9,068 bases of DNA from CF-161 sp035259145 (lineage in GTDB: Bacteria; Chloroflexota; Dormibacteria; Dormibacterales; Dormibacteraceae), in NCBI GenBank assembly GCA_035259145.1, contig DATFWQ010000202.1:1-9068 (forward strand), read 5' to 3'. A model generated the notes under the pieces. That model was given only the letters and a program-made list of their open reading frames with translations, did no database searches and was not told the origin of the DNA. A program made the translations under genes and the position numbers. Positions within the stretch are counted from its first letter, which is position 1, and each line of letters begins with the position of its first letter. Below, in pieces: positions 1 through 6,394 of this stretch.

Positions 1-827
1 TCCAGCCTTACGCTTGGCCGGCCAGGTCGTAGCCCCACCCGGTGTCCCAGGACCCGGGTGCCGGCGAATAGGGGTTCGACCTCGGCGCAGCGGCGAAGAA
101 TCGCCTCCGATTGAACTGGATCCGGGTCGAGGTTCCAGTCGTCCACCGCGGCCACTCCTCCGAGCGTGACGTGGTCGCCGTGCGGGTGATATCCGATCCA
201 GGCCGGCCCACGGGGAGCTTCTATGAAGAACGTGTCGAGGCCTGGATTCTCGACGATGACCTGCTGGCCGCGAACTGCGCGAACCAGCGGGTCTGGCACC
301 AGATCGCGGGCCCCGACGCCTGCACAGTTCGCCACCAGCGGCGCCTCCCGCGCTGCTTCGGCGAGGGAACCGACCGGATGCAGGTCGATCGTCCCACCAA
401 GGCTCTCGAACCGGCCGGCGAGGTAGGCGAGGTAGCGCGGCATGTCTACGAGCGGCAGCGTGGCCCAGAACCCGAAAGAGAAGCCGTCGGGGAGCTCCTC
501 CGGAGTGCAGGTCTCGAATCCCGGGACCGGCTCCTCAGGCGCTTGCCTCGCCGCGAGTCTCCCGCGACAAAGATGCACGCCGGTGTCCGGAACCTCGGCA
601 AGCCTCCTGAACTCCTCGATCGTGACTTGCTCCCAGCTCGATGCAGTGTCTGCGGGTGGATTGAGCGCCGGACCGATCATTGCGACTGCTGCTGCCGACG
701 TTGTGCGCCGTGGAAGCTCAGAGGTCCAGATTCGGACCTTGAGCCCGCTCTCAGCCAGACAGATCCCGGTGCTCAGCCCGATGATGCCGGCGCCGACCAC
801 GACCGCGTCTACGGCTCTGGCTGTCAT
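1..827 (-). CDS. D-amino-acid oxidase family FAD-dependent oxidoreductase (3' end outside window)
   Basis: Translating the minus strand from the ATG at 827 gives an uninterrupted frame of 275 codons running off the left edge. The start shows a dinucleotide-binding fold with V9-V11 followed by G12-x-G14-x-x-G17, which binds FAD. The last visible residues read GHRVGLRPGRPSVRLE, matching the DAO family signature whose Arg in GLRP binds the substrate carboxylate. The stretch PHGDHVTLGG before it is the usual strand preceding that signature. Enzymes of this family oxidatively deaminate D-amino acids (or glycine/D-Asp) to 2-oxo acids, releasing ammonia and peroxide. No signal peptide is seen, so it is probably cytoplasmic. 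The Tyr before PHGD lies two residues ahead of the Pro rather than three as in vertebrate DAAO, so substrate preference is open. Usual length is about 310-340 residues, so roughly 40-60 residues lie outside. Family is secure; exact substrate is not. Confidence 0.9.
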   Translation of the reverse strand, partial: MTARAVDAVVVGAGIIGLSTGICLAESGLKVRIWTSELPRRTTSAAAVAMIGPALNPPADTASSWEQVTIEEFRRLAEVPDTGVHLCRGRLAARQAPEEPVPGFETCTPEELPDGFSFGFWATLPLVDMPRYLAYLAGRFESLGGTIDLHPVGSLAEAAREAPLVANCAGVGARDLVPDPLVRAVRGQQVIVENPGLDTFFIEAPRGPAWIGYHPHGDHVTLGGVAAVDDWNLDPDPVQSEAILRRCAEVEPLFAGTRVLGHRVGLRPGRPSVRL

Positions 828-833
828 GCGGCC

Positions 834-839
834 ATGCTA
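834..839 (-). promoter_or_regulatory. Putative leaderless -10 box of the oxidase gene
   Basis: TAGCAT on the minus strand lies 6 nt before the oxidase ATG at 827. It fits the TANNNT box found about 7 nt before start codons of leaderless actinobacterial transcripts. No Shine-Dalgarno sequence is seen upstream of this start. Inference from spacing only. Confidence 0.4.
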
Positions 840-1031
840 CTGGGACGCCTGTGGACGGGAGGATTCTCAGCGTCTTCCAAGCTACCTGTAACCGTTCTCC
901 AAGGGGCGACCTGTTGAATGAGGCCGCTGTCCGGCTGACAGGGCCCCATGACGTACACGCGAGGTTGGCGAACACTGCGATTCCCGCGGCTGGCGGTCGT
1001 GCCTCGCTGGTGAGACTCCCTTCTTCTCTCT

Positions 1032-1069
1032 GGTCGCCGCTTCCGGCTAGATCGGCTGGAGCGGCGACC
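1032..1069. promoter_or_regulatory. 10-bp perfect inverted repeat upstream of the GNAT gene
   Basis: GGTCGCCGCT (1032-1041) and AGCGGCGACC (1060-1069) are exact reverse complements around an 18-nt loop. The right arm ends 23 nt before the GNAT start codon at 1093. No T-tract follows on either strand, so it is not a typical intrinsic terminator. It could be a leader hairpin that affects translation, or an operator. The rest of 828-1092 holds no convincing gene. Confidence 0.5.
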
Positions 1070-1092
1070 TTCCACCAGCCCGCTGCAAGTAG

Positions 1093-1650
1093 ATGATCCT
1101 TGGGCCCTTCCCGTGTGTCCGGAGGGCGACGCTGGCAGACGTGGCGTCGATCGCGCGTCTGTCGGTCAGCGGCAACCGGGAAGCGTGGGGCGGCGCGCCC
1201 CGGCCGCATGTGGCCGAGCCTTCTTCCCCTGACATCGCGCTGAGGCTGCTGGAGGATCTCGATGACGGTCACGTGCTCTACGTTGCGGGCTACCAGCGCT
1301 GCAACGTCGGCTTCGCTCATGTGACCGGGCCAACCACCCACGGTGGAGATCAGATCGTCGAGCTGGAGTGCCTGTACGTTGCTGCGGAATATCGCCACCA
1401 CGGGCTCGGCCGCCAGCTGCTGCGCTGTGTTCTACGCGACCTGAGGAACCGCCCGAAACCGCCGGCCCTGCGGGCCTGGGCCGCCGCCGCATCGTCGTCG
1501 GCGCGATTCTTCTCGGTGGCCGGCGGCCAACCGGTCAGCGAACGCTGGAAGGTGAGGCAAGGAACATTCGCTGTCCGCGGGGTCGTTTTCGACTGGCCTG
1601 GCCGTGAAGCCCATCGAGCACGTGAGCGGGTCGGCGCAACCGCGGGGTGA
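1093..1650 (+). CDS. GNAT family N-acetyltransferase
   Basis: 185 residues. The N-terminus VRRATLADVASIARL is the typical beta1-alpha1 opening of GNAT proteins. The core motif A is visible around residues 95-120: VELECLYVAAEYRHHGLGRQ, where the R-x-x-G-x-G/A-type loop (RHHGLG) binds the pyrophosphate of acetyl-CoA. Further on, ARFFSVAGGQPV corresponds to the late helix and strand where GNATs read 'A..fYe..GF'. These enzymes transfer an acetyl group from acetyl-CoA to an amine; the substrate cannot be told from sequence. The ATG at 1093 is immediately preceded by an in-frame TAG, so no upstream extension is possible. No clear Shine-Dalgarno is present, but a strong hairpin sits just upstream. 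The tail after about residue 165 is Arg/Ala-rich and probably disordered. It is divergent from the oxidase gene and 109 nt ahead of the thiolase-like operon, likely independent of both. Confidence 0.85.
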   Translation: MILGPFPCVRRATLADVASIARLSVSGNREAWGGAPRPHVAEPSSPDIALRLLEDLDDGHVLYVAGYQRCNVGFAHVTGPTTHGGDQIVELECLYVAAEYRHHGLGRQLLRCVLRDLRNRPKPPALRAWAAAASSSARFFSVAGGQPVSERWKVRQGTFAVRGVVFDWPGREAHRARERVGATAG

Positions 1651-1687
1651 CGTGTAGCCGGCCAGCCTCGGCCGCGATCGAGGCGGT

Positions 1688-1699
1688 GTCGCCGGCGAC
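1688..1699. repeat. 12-bp perfect palindrome between GNAT and thiolase-like genes
   Basis: GTCGCCGGCGAC is a perfect palindrome about 50 nt before the proposed -10 box of the thiolase-like operon. It could be an operator, or simply chance in GC-rich DNA. No T-tract supports a terminator for the GNAT gene. Confidence 0.3.
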
Positions 1700-1746
1700 G
1701 ATCCGAGAGCGTGGCTGGACCGCAGCGGGCCGTTCAGGGCACGCAC

Positions 1747-1752
1747 TAACCT
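1747..1752 (+). promoter_or_regulatory. Putative leaderless -10 box of the thiolase-like/DUF35 operon
   Basis: TAACCT is followed by exactly 7 nt and then the ATG at 1760, the spacing expected when transcription starts at the start codon. No Shine-Dalgarno is visible (the seven bases are GAGCGCC). The membrane-protein gene at 3424 has the same 7-nt spacing, which strengthens both calls. No good -35 hexamer is seen. Confidence 0.5.
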
Positions 1753-1759
1753 GAGCGCC

Positions 1760-2911
1760 ATGTCGACTGTTGAGCGCGTAGCCGCTATCGCCGGCGTGGC
1801 GGAGTCCGACCTCGGGGACGTGGCACCCAAGACTTCCATTCAGCTGCAGGCCGAGGCGGCGCGGGATGCGCTTGCCGAGGCGGGACTCACGTTCTCCGAC
1901 GTGGACGCCCTCTTGTCGGCCGGTGGTGAGACCTTCGCCCCGTCGATGGCCATCGGCGAGTACCTGGGGATCCGGCCGCGCTTCACCGACAGCACCAACA
2001 TTGGGGGGGCCTCGTTCGTGGCCCACGCGGGCCACGCCTATCAGTCGATCGCCGCCGGCCTCTGCGAAGTGGCGCTGATCACCTACGGCTCGACGCAGCG
2101 CTCGCAGGCGAGCCGCAGCCTTGGGCGCGGCGGAGGGCTCCGAGGACCAGCTCAGTTCGAGGGCGTGTGGGGGCTGCCGGCTCCAGTCGGCGCCTACGCC
2201 CTCGCGGCCACTCGTCACATGCACACGTACGGGACACGCCCTGAGCAGCTCGCCGAGGTGGCCGTCGCCACGCGCAAGTGGGCCAGCCTCAACGAGAGGG
2301 CGTTCATGCGCCAGCCGATCACGATCGAGGACGTGCTCAACTCGCGCTGGATCTCCGAGCCCTTACACCTGCTCGACTGCTGCCTGGTTACCGACGGCGG
2401 AGGCGCCGTCGTGATCGTGGCACGAGAGCGAGCGCGTGACCTGCCCAAGAGGCCAGTGTGGATCCTCGGTCACGGCGAGACTCACACCCACCTCGGAATC
2501 AGCAGCATGCCAGACCTTACGACGACGCCTGCGGTCTACAGCGGCGCCGCAGCATTCGGGATGGCGGGACTCGGGCCCGCTGACATCGACGTGTGCGAGG
2601 TTTACGACAGCTTCACGATCACTGTCCTTCTGACCCTGGAAGCACTCGGCTTCTGCGGCCGGGGCGAGTCGGGCGACTTTGTCAGTGGCCAGCGAACGGC
2701 GCCCGGCGGCGAGTTCCCGCTCAACACCAACGGCGGCGGGCTGTCCTACTGCCACCCCGGGATGTACGGCATCTTCACGCTGATCGAGGCTACCCGCCAG
2801 CTCCGCGGCGAGTCCGGGGAGCGCCAGGTCGATGGCGCCCGGGTGGCTCTGGCCAACGGAACCGGCGGGGTGCTCTCGTCCGCAGCTACGGTGGTGCTGG
2901 GCCGTGACTGA
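1760..2911 (+). CDS. Thiolase-like protein, SCP2/Ltp type (probable acyl-CoA retro-aldolase or thiolase)
   Basis: 383 residues, normal for the SCP2-thiolase-like superfamily. N-terminal thiolase half: SIQLQAEAARDALAEAGLTF (about 26-45) and the STNIGGASF...YQSIAAG region (78-100). C-terminal half: DVCEVYDSFT (277-286), NTNGGG (322-327) and the thiolase His motif CHPGMYG (H332). The position where true thiolases carry the nucleophilic Cys (NCxTG) reads NIGGA, with no Cys. Proteins lacking that Cys and paired with a DUF35 protein include Ltp2, which with ChsH2 cleaves the side-chain beta-hydroxyacyl-CoA of steroids by retro-aldol reaction using tyrosines; Y282 and Y336 are candidates here. The next gene is DUF35 and overlaps by 8 nt, so the two very likely form one complex. 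No other steroid or acyl-CoA genes are visible, so the substrate is unknown. Cytoplasmic. Confidence 0.88.
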   Translation: MSTVERVAAIAGVAESDLGDVAPKTSIQLQAEAARDALAEAGLTFSDVDALLSAGGETFAPSMAIGEYLGIRPRFTDSTNIGGASFVAHAGHAYQSIAAGLCEVALITYGSTQRSQASRSLGRGGGLRGPAQFEGVWGLPAPVGAYALAATRHMHTYGTRPEQLAEVAVATRKWASLNERAFMRQPITIEDVLNSRWISEPLHLLDCCLVTDGGGAVVIVARERARDLPKRPVWILGHGETHTHLGISSMPDLTTTPAVYSGAAAFGMAGLGPADIDVCEVYDSFTITVLLTLEALGFCGRGESGDFVSGQRTAPGGEFPLNTNGGGLSYCHPGMYGIFTLIEATRQLRGESGERQVDGARVALANGTGGVLSSAATVVLGRD

Positions 2912-3296
2912 GCGGGCATTCCCGGTGCCAGACGCGATCAGCGGGCCGTTCTGGGAAGGCATTGCTGAGGGCGTCCTGCGTATCCAGCGCTGTCAGGCGT
3001 GCGGACGCTACATCTTCTATCCGCGCGCTGTCTGCCCTCACTGCACCGCGGTCGACCTCTGCTGGGTGGAGGCTCGCGGAACCGGCCGCGTCCACTCGTA
3101 CACGGTCGTCCACCGGGCGCCGCCCGAATACCGCGACGAGGTCCCATACGTCGTCGCGCTGGTGGAGCTGGACGAGGGCGTTCGGATGATGACGCGCCTT
3201 GTCGATGTGGAACCGGGCGGGGTCCGGGTCGAGATGCCGGTCGAGGTGGCCATCCAGGGAGACCCGCGGCTGCCCTATTTCCGCCCCACAGGTTGA
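2904..3296 (+). CDS. DUF35 / Zn-ribbon OB-fold protein, partner of the thiolase-like protein
   Basis: 130 residues from a GTG start at 2904 that overlaps the thiolase-like stop (TGA 2909-2911) by 8 nt, a layout that favours translational coupling and equal amounts of both proteins. Family features: SGPFWEGIAEGVLRIQRC at the N-terminus, a rubredoxin-like zinc ribbon C30-x2-C33...C44-x2-C47, and a C-terminal OB-fold starting at RGTGRVHSYTVVHRAP and ending EVAIQGDPRLPYFRP. DUF35 proteins bind acyl-CoA through the OB-fold and are obligate partners of SCP2-type thiolases, HMG-CoA synthase-like enzymes and Ltp2 aldolases. A longer frame would begin at 2832 inside the thiolase-like gene, but the family alignment starts near TERAFPVPDAISGPFW, so GTG 2904 is preferred. 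Confidence 0.9.
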   Translation: MTERAFPVPDAISGPFWEGIAEGVLRIQRCQACGRYIFYPRAVCPHCTAVDLCWVEARGTGRVHSYTVVHRAPPEYRDEVPYVVALVELDEGVRMMTRLVDVEPGGVRVEMPVEVAIQGDPRLPYFRPTG

Positions 3297-3410
3297 TGTG
3301 ACTGTTGGGTGCGACCCCGAGGCCAGCCCCAGCGGGTCGGACAGCCGCCTCGTGGCCCTCGCCTGGCCGTTCGAGCGTTGCGGAGTGTGAGCCCGCGGCA
3401 GCGGACGCTG

Positions 3411-3416
3411 TACAGT
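3411..3416 (+). promoter_or_regulatory. Putative leaderless -10 box of the small membrane protein gene
   Basis: TACAGT, then 7 nt (CCTCCCT), then the ATG at 3424. The lack of a purine-rich ribosome site and the identical spacing to the box at 1747 support a leaderless start. Confidence 0.5.
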
Positions 3417-3423
3417 CCTCCCT

Positions 3424-3636
3424 ATGTCGACACCCCACCGCGCCGAATGGACCGCACCCGGCTACGTAATCGGCTACCTCGTTGTGATTGGTGCCGGCCT
3501 GCTGGTCGGAGCCGTGGGCGTCTGGCTCAACTACGGGAGCGATGAGCTGTTCGTGACCATCCTCTGCGGTCTCGGCGGTGTGACGATGCTTGCCGGCGCT
3601 GTCGGTCTGCTCGCAGTGGGGCGCGGGCGCGCCTAG
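3424..3636 (+). CDS. Small two-helix membrane protein, function unknown
   Basis: 70 residues, not recognised as a named family. A short polar N-terminus (STPHRAEWTAPG) is followed by a hydrophobic segment of about residues 13-35 (YVIGYLVVIGAGLLVGAVGVW), a short loop LNYGSDEL and a second hydrophobic segment of about 43-65 rich in Gly, Val and Leu. It ends in the basic tail GRGRA, which by the positive-inside rule would be cytoplasmic, placing both termini inside. The third codon positions are GC-rich and the leaderless-type promoter is well placed, so I believe it is real. It is a separate unit 127 nt after the DUF35 gene. No domain suggests a role. Confidence 0.65.
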   Translation: MSTPHRAEWTAPGYVIGYLVVIGAGLLVGAVGVWLNYGSDELFVTILCGLGGVTMLAGAVGLLAVGRGRA

Positions 3637-3680
3637 GCTGCCGGACCGCGCCTTGGGCAACTGCCGGCCGGCGACAAGCC

Positions 3681-3696
3681 CGGCGCCAGGGCGCCG
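3681..3696. terminator. GC hairpin downstream of the membrane protein gene
   Basis: CGGCGCC (3681-3687) and GGCGCCG (3690-3696) form a tight stem with the central four bases as loop, 45 nt after the stop of the 70-residue gene. No T-tract follows, so termination is only suggested by position. Confidence 0.3.
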
Positions 3697-3940
3697 CTGG
3701 AATTCAAACTTGGCGATCTGAGCGCCTAGCTCCTGGGTCCTATTGAGACCTTCGTATCGAACCGGGAGCAGCAGGCGTGGGGAGCTGGGTACCAAACCGG
3801 TCATGGGTCCTGTCCATTGGCGGTGGGTAAGCTATGCACGGTCGGAGCTGGATCGGCCGTCAGTATGGCCGTCAAACACCTCCGAAGCCACGCGCCAGGG
3901 TGGTCACGGAGCCAGCAACCGAGTTCAGATTTGCCCAGTA
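3697..3940. other. Non-coding leader of tRNA-Arg with a 12-bp-period direct repeat
   Basis: No frame here has coding character. The octamer GGCCGTCA occurs at 3855-3862 and 3867-3874, a direct repeat with a 12-bp period about 70 nt before the tRNA. It could be a binding site near the tRNA promoter, or chance. I could not pick a convincing -35/-10 pair for the tRNA. Confidence 0.3.
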
Positions 3941-4016
3941 GCCCCCGTAGCTCAGGGGACAGAGCAGCGGTTTCCTAAACCGCGTGTCGGAGGTTCGAGT
4001 CCTTCCGGGGGCACCA
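3941..4016 (+). tRNA. tRNA-Arg (anticodon CCT)
   Basis: A complete cloverleaf can be folded. The acceptor GCCCCCG (3941-3947) pairs with CGGGGGC (4006-4012), followed by A and an encoded CCA (4013-4016). D-arm: GCTC/GAGC (3950-3953, 3962-3965). Anticodon arm: GCGGT/ACCGC (3967-3971, 3979-3983) with loop TTCCTAA and anticodon CCT at 3974-3976, reading AGG. The variable loop is 5 nt. T-arm: GGAGG/CCTTC with loop TTCGAGT. It appears functional. Its 3' half is the end point of the adjacent serine recombinase gene on the opposite strand, making this the likely integration target. Confidence 0.95.
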
Positions 4017-5562
4017 TTTGGGACAGTTCACGAACCCCGCGAAGGGGGAGCCGGAAAGTCGGCCGAATGACTCGCCGGCTCTCGATTCTGACCTCCGCCA
4101 CCAGTTCCTGGAGGACTGCCTTGCGGAGGGTAACGGGCCCGTGGTCGATCGCACCCCGGATCCTGCCCCTGAGCGCGTCCAGCTCCTCCGGGCTTGGGCC
4201 AGTCAGCTCCTCGTCCTCGATGGCGGCGCCCAACTCCGAATTGCGGGCTCTCAGCGCCCGGAGCCTCTCGGTCAAGGCTTCGATGCGGGGCCGGCAGAGA
4301 TCGTCGTCCATCTTGCCTGCCTCGAAGGCGTTGAAGTAGCGATCGAGTGCCTCTTCCGACCTCCTGATCTCGGCCTGGACGGCAGCCAGCTGCTCCCGCT
4401 GATTCGGCCTCGCGGCGCGGGACCGTGCAAGGTACCCTTGGACCGCCTCCTCCAGCACCCGCTCGTCCTCATACGTATGCAGCGGCGCCTCCAGCACGGC
4501 TTCGTCCAGTCGGGCCACATCGACCCGCTCGGCGGCGCAGGTGTCGCTGCCGTAGCGCTGACGCGAGTAGTAGGTGTAGTAGCGGTAGCGGTAGATCTTG
4601 CCCTGGGCAGCGGTACCGAGGTGGTGATGGCCGCAGGCCGCGCACACGACCAGGCCGCCCAGGAGGTAATCGGAAGGATTGGACCGCCGCCTGGCGTGAT
4701 CTTCGCCACGCTCGTCGAGTAGCGACTGGACCCTGTTAAAGACCTCTGCGTCGACCAGCGGGTCGTGGGGGGCCGGGAACCACCGGTCCCGGAAGAACAC
4801 CTCGCCGAGGTACACGCGGTTGCGCAGGACGGTGAAGATGAGCTTGAAGCTCCATGGTTTGCCGCCGCGGGTTCGGTGCCCATGCTCGTTCAGCCAGTTG
4901 GCGATGTTGCCAGCGCCGAGTCGCCGGTTCAGGTACAGGTCGAACATCACCGGCACGAGAGGTGCCTCGTTCGGGTTGACCTCCAAGAAGCCGGTCTCCC
5001 TGTTAACGCGATAGCCCCAGGGCACGCCGCCGCCATTCCATCCGCCCCGGGCAGCTTTGCGCTCCATGCCGGCAACGACGCGGTCGATGATCGTGGCCCG
5101 TTCGAACTCGGCGAAGACGCCGAGCATCTGGACCATCATGAGACCCGCGGGCGTGCCGGTGTCGAATGGCTCGGTCGCGGACCGGAAGACGCATCCGGCC
5201 CTGTCCAGATCTTCGAGAACCTGCGCCAGGCCACGTACTGAACGTGCAAGCCGGTCGACGCGGTACACGAGGAGGACCCCGTAGCGGTGGAGACGGGCGT
5301 CCGAGAGAGCGCGCTGCAGGCCCGGGCAGTCGAGTGTGCTGCCGGACATGTTGTCCGAGTACTTGCGGTAGAGCTCCCAGCCCTCCTGGCTCCGGATGTA
5401 TGCGCCGAGGCGTTCGTCCCGGGCCTCGATCGAGTACGGCTGGTGCTCCTCGTCGGTGGACCGCCTGGTAAGCGTCGCGACCTTGACGATCGAGGGAGAC
5501 CCGAGCTGCGATGCAGACGGCGAGTCGGCCATCGTCGGGAGCAGTTTCAGCACCTTGGGCAC
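3952..5562 (-). CDS. Large serine recombinase (integrase) reading into tRNA-Arg
   Basis: 536 residues. Resolvase domain (about 26-165): catalytic Ser35 in TRRSTDEEHQPYSIEAR, YRVDRLARS (R101, D103, R104, R107) and FAEFERATIIDR. Recombinase domain (about 174-280): GGGVPWGYRVNRETGFLEVN, LIFTVLRNRVYLGEV. Zinc ribbon from 304: C307-x2-C310 ... C342, where the usual third Cys appears to be Tyr (YYTYYSRQRYG). A charged coiled coil spans about 385-470. It catalyses site-specific insertion and excision of its element through a Ser-DNA link. The GTG start at 5562 is fixed by GGAGG 7 nt upstream (5570-5574). Residues 516-536 (MVPPEGLEPPTRGLGNRCSVP) are the antisense of the tRNA and not a domain; the stop TGA (3952-3954) lies in the tRNA D-loop region. 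The frame is otherwise intact, so it may be active unless the Cys loss matters. Confidence 0.92.
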   Translation of the reverse strand: MPKVLKLLPTMADSPSASQLGSPSIVKVATLTRRSTDEEHQPYSIEARDERLGAYIRSQEGWELYRKYSDNMSGSTLDCPGLQRALSDARLHRYGVLLVYRVDRLARSVRGLAQVLEDLDRAGCVFRSATEPFDTGTPAGLMMVQMLGVFAEFERATIIDRVVAGMERKAARGGWNGGGVPWGYRVNRETGFLEVNPNEAPLVPVMFDLYLNRRLGAGNIANWLNEHGHRTRGGKPWSFKLIFTVLRNRVYLGEVFFRDRWFPAPHDPLVDAEVFNRVQSLLDERGEDHARRRSNPSDYLLGGLVVCAACGHHHLGTAAQGKIYRYRYYTYYSRQRYGSDTCAAERVDVARLDEAVLEAPLHTYEDERVLEEAVQGYLARSRAARPNQREQLAAVQAEIRRSEEALDRYFNAFEAGKMDDDLCRPRIEALTERLRALRARNSELGAAIEDEELTGPSPEELDALRGRIRGAIDHGPVTLRKAVLQELVAEVRIESRRVIRPTFRLPLRGVRELSQMVPPEGLEPPTRGLGNRCSVP

Positions 5563-5627
5563 GGCCTGGCCTCCGTCTCAGCTGTGGCGACGTGCACTTC
5601 CACTCCCGCATCCGGGCAGCTGGTCAT
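5547..5627 (-). CDS. Possible 26-residue ORF overlapping the recombinase start
   Basis: ATG at 5627 to TGA at 5547-5549, encoding MTSCPDAGVEVHVATAETEA followed by RPCPRC. Its end overlaps the recombinase GTG by 16 nt. Its ATG forms an ATGA overlap with the stop of a preceding short minus-strand frame (about 5719-5624) whose product ends DLVSDQVTKADGLGTVRAHL and then QATWR. This chained arrangement is typical of translationally coupled genes in actinobacterial mobile elements, and codon third positions are fairly GC-rich. Neither product is recognised, the upstream frame has no good start (TTG at 5719 at best), and short frames are common by chance in GC-rich DNA. Confidence 0.25.
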   Translation of the reverse strand: MTSCPDAGVEVHVATAETEARPCPRC

Positions 5628-6394
5628 CGCCAGGTCGCCTGAAGATGGGCGCGAACGGTCCCCAGGCCGTCCGCCTTCGTCACCTGGTCGCTCACAAGGT
5701 CGCGGACACCGCCAATCAAACGGTCGGCTTCCGCATCCGATGCAGGACAGCGTCGTCTACCGCGCCAGCCCTGACTACGACATCGTCCAGCCCTTGGGAT
5801 GGGTCGACCTGTTGGAAGAGCAGGCGGACGGCTCGGCTGGGGCAGCAGGCCAAGTTACCCTAGGCGCAGTGATGAAACAACCAATCGAGCTGCTGCGCTC
5901 GCATGCTCGTTCCACCGACGGACATTCACGCCTGCAATTAGTAGCCACAGGCAAAGCGATCCTTCACCCGAGGGCCGGCGTGATTCTTCCGATCGTCTAT
6001 GAGTCGGCGAGGCTCGTGGTGGAGTTGGTCGTGATGGAGAGTGCCGACGGGGCAGTCTTGCGCCGCGAGGAAACTGAGCGCGTTCGCATGCCGTGCCGAG
6101 AGTAGCGCCCTCGCTTTTGTCTTGCCCGCGCCGCTCTGGACCTCACCCGTAGATAGGGCAGGAGGCCGCTGAGCGGCCTCCCGAGCGTGCGTCTCCTAGA
6201 TGTCAGATGAACCCCACTCTCCACGAAACCCAGAGCGATTGCCAGGGCGCGACAGCATCCGGGTCGCATCCGCCGCCGCACAGGATCAGCCGGCTCCTCG
6301 CGCTCGATTACTCGTGGATCTCCCGACGCGTGTCATCTACGCGATTGCTCCGCCTGATCGAAATCTTCGATCGATCCGAATTCGAAATCGAGGG
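5628..6394. other. Element interior without a confident gene
   Basis: About 770 nt between the recombinase and the tRNA relic. A plus-strand frame 5740-6105 (ATG, 121 codons) begins MQDSVVYRASPDYDIVQPLG with GC-biased third positions for about 25 codons, then loses that bias. It has no ribosome site and no recognisable domain, so it may be a decayed fragment. The base composition around 5870-5960 is visibly more A/T-rich than the flanks. A strong hairpin lies at 6161-6181. Nothing else can be supported. Confidence 0.4.
6161..6181. terminator. Perfect 9-bp stem with 3-nt loop
   Basis: GGAGGCCGC (6161-6169), loop TGA, GCGGCCTCC (6173-6181). The stem is perfect and very GC-rich. There is no T-tract on either side, so it may be a factor-assisted terminator or simply a stable hairpin in the element. 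Confidence 0.4.

Noticed and set aside
111..917. Long plus-strand frame opposite the oxidase gene
   Set aside because: It is the antisense shadow of the clearly recognisable DAO-family gene and has no domain or ribosome site of its own.
2938..3804. 288-codon minus-strand frame opposite DUF35 and the membrane protein
   Set aside because: It is antisense to two supported genes, rich in Arg/Pro/Gly as GC-rich shadows are, with no recognisable motif. Its first 50 codons in the gene-free gap were also unconvincing.
3952..4016. The recombinase C-terminal tail as a functional domain
   Set aside because: These residues are the translation of antisense tRNA; this tail type (PPEGLEPPTRG) recurs in genes ending in tRNAs and carries no domain signal.
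5287..6105. 272-codon plus-strand frame across the recombinase start
   Set aside because: Its first half is antisense to the recombinase. Only the part after 5740 has any coding look, and that fades after about 25 codons.
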